From contig CACZPU010000053.1 of NCBI GenBank assembly GCA_902783165.1, forward strand, positions 1-42,707: DNA of 42,707 bases. Direction: 5' to 3'. This stretch comes from an uncultured Prevotellaceae bacterium (GTDB taxonomy: Bacteria; Bacteroidota; Bacteroidia; Bacteroidales; Bacteroidaceae). Both the position numbers and the translations under genes were made by a program. Shown piece after piece: positions 41,810-42,707 of the stretch. The number at the start of each line of letters is the position of its first letter. The first letter of the stretch is position 1. A model generated the notes under the pieces. The model did no database searches and was not told where the DNA came from. It was given only the letters and a program-made list of their open reading frames with translations.

Positions 41810-42514
41810 CTACTGATTGTTCTTTAGCTTTTCAATGAAAGCTTTCAATGCGTCAACATCCTTGACAGCAGGCGAAACCTCGAACTGAACATCCAGATCT
41901 ATGCCGGTGAAACTAGGATGGCTGTATGCTGCCAAAAGTGGGGCATCGCCCATCTGAATGTCGCCGCCCAACAGGAATGGAACATCACCGTTGTAAGCAT
42001 CCAACACCTCCCAACTGCTTTGGCAAGAAGTAACCTCGGCTGAGCCTTTCTTGACAGAAAACAAGAACATATCGGCCACTCCTATGTAGGGCTGGCATTG
42101 TTCAATATCTTGTTTTGTACAAATATTCAATTTCTTGATTATCTTTATATTACGGCGAATATCAGGATCAATGGTTCGTCGCAGATTTTCTATCATCACG
42201 GGCAACTCCGAACCATTAAGCTGAACATAGTCGAGCTGATAATTGTACACGCGTGTAATAATATTTTGGGGCATGTCGTCCTCAAACACTCCCACCCTTT
42301 GTGGCTTGCTTACAAGTGAATTATCAGCAACCTTGCCGCTGGCTGTTTCGAATCTTTCCACAGAATAGTCTGGAATGATGCCGGCACGCGATGAAATCAT
42401 TTTGACAAAACGCACACTGTTAAAGCAGAAGTCGAATCCCATCAGATCGATTTCCAGGGAGGCTACATCGCGAATATTCTCCGGTTCACGCAAACCACAT
42501 ACTTTGATAATCAT
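41810..42514 (-). CDS. Divergent TrpF-like (phosphoribosylanthranilate isomerase family) protein
   Basis: 234 aa, TIM-barrel. The start IKVCGLREPENIRDVASLEIDLMGFDF matches TrpF, including the catalytic Cys6, and Arg35 in the SVRFV phosphate region is kept. Other landmarks have drifted: the QLHG motif reads QLNG (97-101, Asn100), and where TrpF has the general acid Asp in FLFDT, this protein has FLFSV with Ser153. The C-terminal GGDI and FEVSPAVKD are close to normal. Its ability to isomerise phosphoribosylanthranilate is doubtful. No other trp genes are nearby and I see no clear promoter; it may be read through from the tRNA upstream. Confidence 0.8.
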   Translation of the reverse strand: MIIKVCGLREPENIRDVASLEIDLMGFDFCFNSVRFVKMISSRAGIIPDYSVERFETASGKVADNSLVSKPQRVGVFEDDMPQNIITRVYNYQLDYVQLNGSELPVMIENLRRTIDPDIRRNIKIIKKLNICTKQDIEQCQPYIGVADMFLFSVKKGSAEVTSCQSSWEVLDAYNGDVPFLLGGDIQMGDAPLLAAYSHPSFTGIDLDVQFEVSPAVKDVDALKAFIEKLKNNQ

Positions 42515-42594
42515 AATAATCTAGCTTCACTAAATGACTCAACTCCCAAAATTGGAAGGAAAGATGATTGGTGAATAATCTGTTTTTTACGCAA

Positions 42595-42624
42595 AAGACC
42601 GCGCCCTTCATAGGGTGCGGTCTT
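42595..42624 (-). terminator. Terminator after tRNA-Thr
   Basis: On the minus strand AAGACCGCACCC pairs with GGGCGCGGTCTT around a 6-nt loop (12 bp with one A-C mismatch), followed by TTTTGCG. Confidence 0.8.
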
Positions 42625-42628
42625 CTTG

Positions 42629-42702
42629 AGCCTCTTGTCGGATTCGAACCAACGACCCCGAGATTACAAATCACGTGCTCTGGCCAACTGAGCTAAAGAG
42701 GC
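42629..42702 (-). tRNA. tRNA-Thr (anticodon TGT)
   Basis: A 74-nt cloverleaf on the minus strand: acceptor GCCTCTT/AAGAGGC, D arm GCTC...GAGC, anticodon loop TTTGTAA with anticodon TGT (reads ACA and other ACN threonine codons), T arm GTTGG-TTCGAAT-CCGAC with one G-U pair. The anticodon stem CGTGA/TCTCG has a T-T mismatch at pair 29-41. The discriminator base is T, and CCA is not encoded (the DNA continues CAAG), so it is added after transcription. Confidence 0.95.
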
Positions 42703-42707
42703 GGGTG

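Overview
The window reads as chromosomal DNA of a Bacteroidales bacterium, most likely Prevotella or a close relative (Segatella type). The evidence is a recurring promoter element TAnnTTTG(C/T), often with TTTG 19-20 nt upstream, a BspA-like leucine-rich repeat surface protein, class III fructose-1,6-bisphosphatase, a hisIE fusion, an HU-like/SPOR protein, UpxY-type NusG and several Bacteroidota-restricted DUF families. Most of it is ordinary core chromosome. I see no insertion sequence, prophage, CRISPR array or rRNA operon.

Layout. 1-779 is non-coding and rich in palindromes and a 44-bp tandem repeat. 780-2117 is an exported BspA-like LRR protein. 2269-8367 is a biosynthetic run on the plus strand: hisH-hisA-hisF-hisIE (second half of histidine synthesis), an FtsE-type ATPase, then lysC and lysA (ends of the lysine pathway). 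8370-12706 continues with an atypical GT2 glycosyltransferase, an overlapping half-glycosyltransferase and fbp, closed by a strong terminator. 12780-17414 on the minus strand holds a MORN-repeat exported protein, a YhcH/EbgC-type protein, glgB and a short membrane protein. kdsB (plus) then meets, tail to tail inside a shared hairpin, the minus-strand set rfbC-ugd-lipoprotein. 21377-25164 carries an HU-like/TM/SPOR protein, a zinc-ribbon/FHA protein and rpsA. 25313-30411 holds an exported acid phosphatase fused to a phytase-esterase-like domain, a YpfJ-type metalloprotease with an exported endonuclease I, and a small DUF4359-type protein. 30566-36827 holds a SpoU methyltransferase, a sugar acetyltransferase, fmt, a ClC channel with CBS domains, a Sua5/YrdC protein and a ROK glucokinase. 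36957-39077 is a LysE exporter/DUF4924/rfbD run. 39448-41680 is prfC followed by a UpxY/NusG-like protein. The end has a divergent TrpF-like protein and tRNA-Thr(TGU).

Themes. Cell-envelope sugar supply recurs: kdsB (Kdo), ugd (UDP-glucuronate), rfbC and rfbD (dTDP-rhamnose), two glycosyltransferases and an UpxY antiterminator, but not in one capsule locus. Carbon storage and gluconeogenesis appear as fbp, glgB and ROK kinase.

The points most worth a second look are: (i) a two-gene unit pairing a membrane HU-like/SPOR protein with a zinc-ribbon/FHA protein; (ii) four genes whose start codon lies only 3-7 nt after a -7 promoter box, suggesting leaderless mRNAs; (iii) a TrpF-like protein lacking the expected catalytic Asp; (iv) a PAP2 phosphatase/phytase-like fusion; (v) a GT2 without a DxD motif next to a GT4-like N-terminal half with an unrelated tail; and (vi) a convergent gene pair whose hairpin contains both stop codons.
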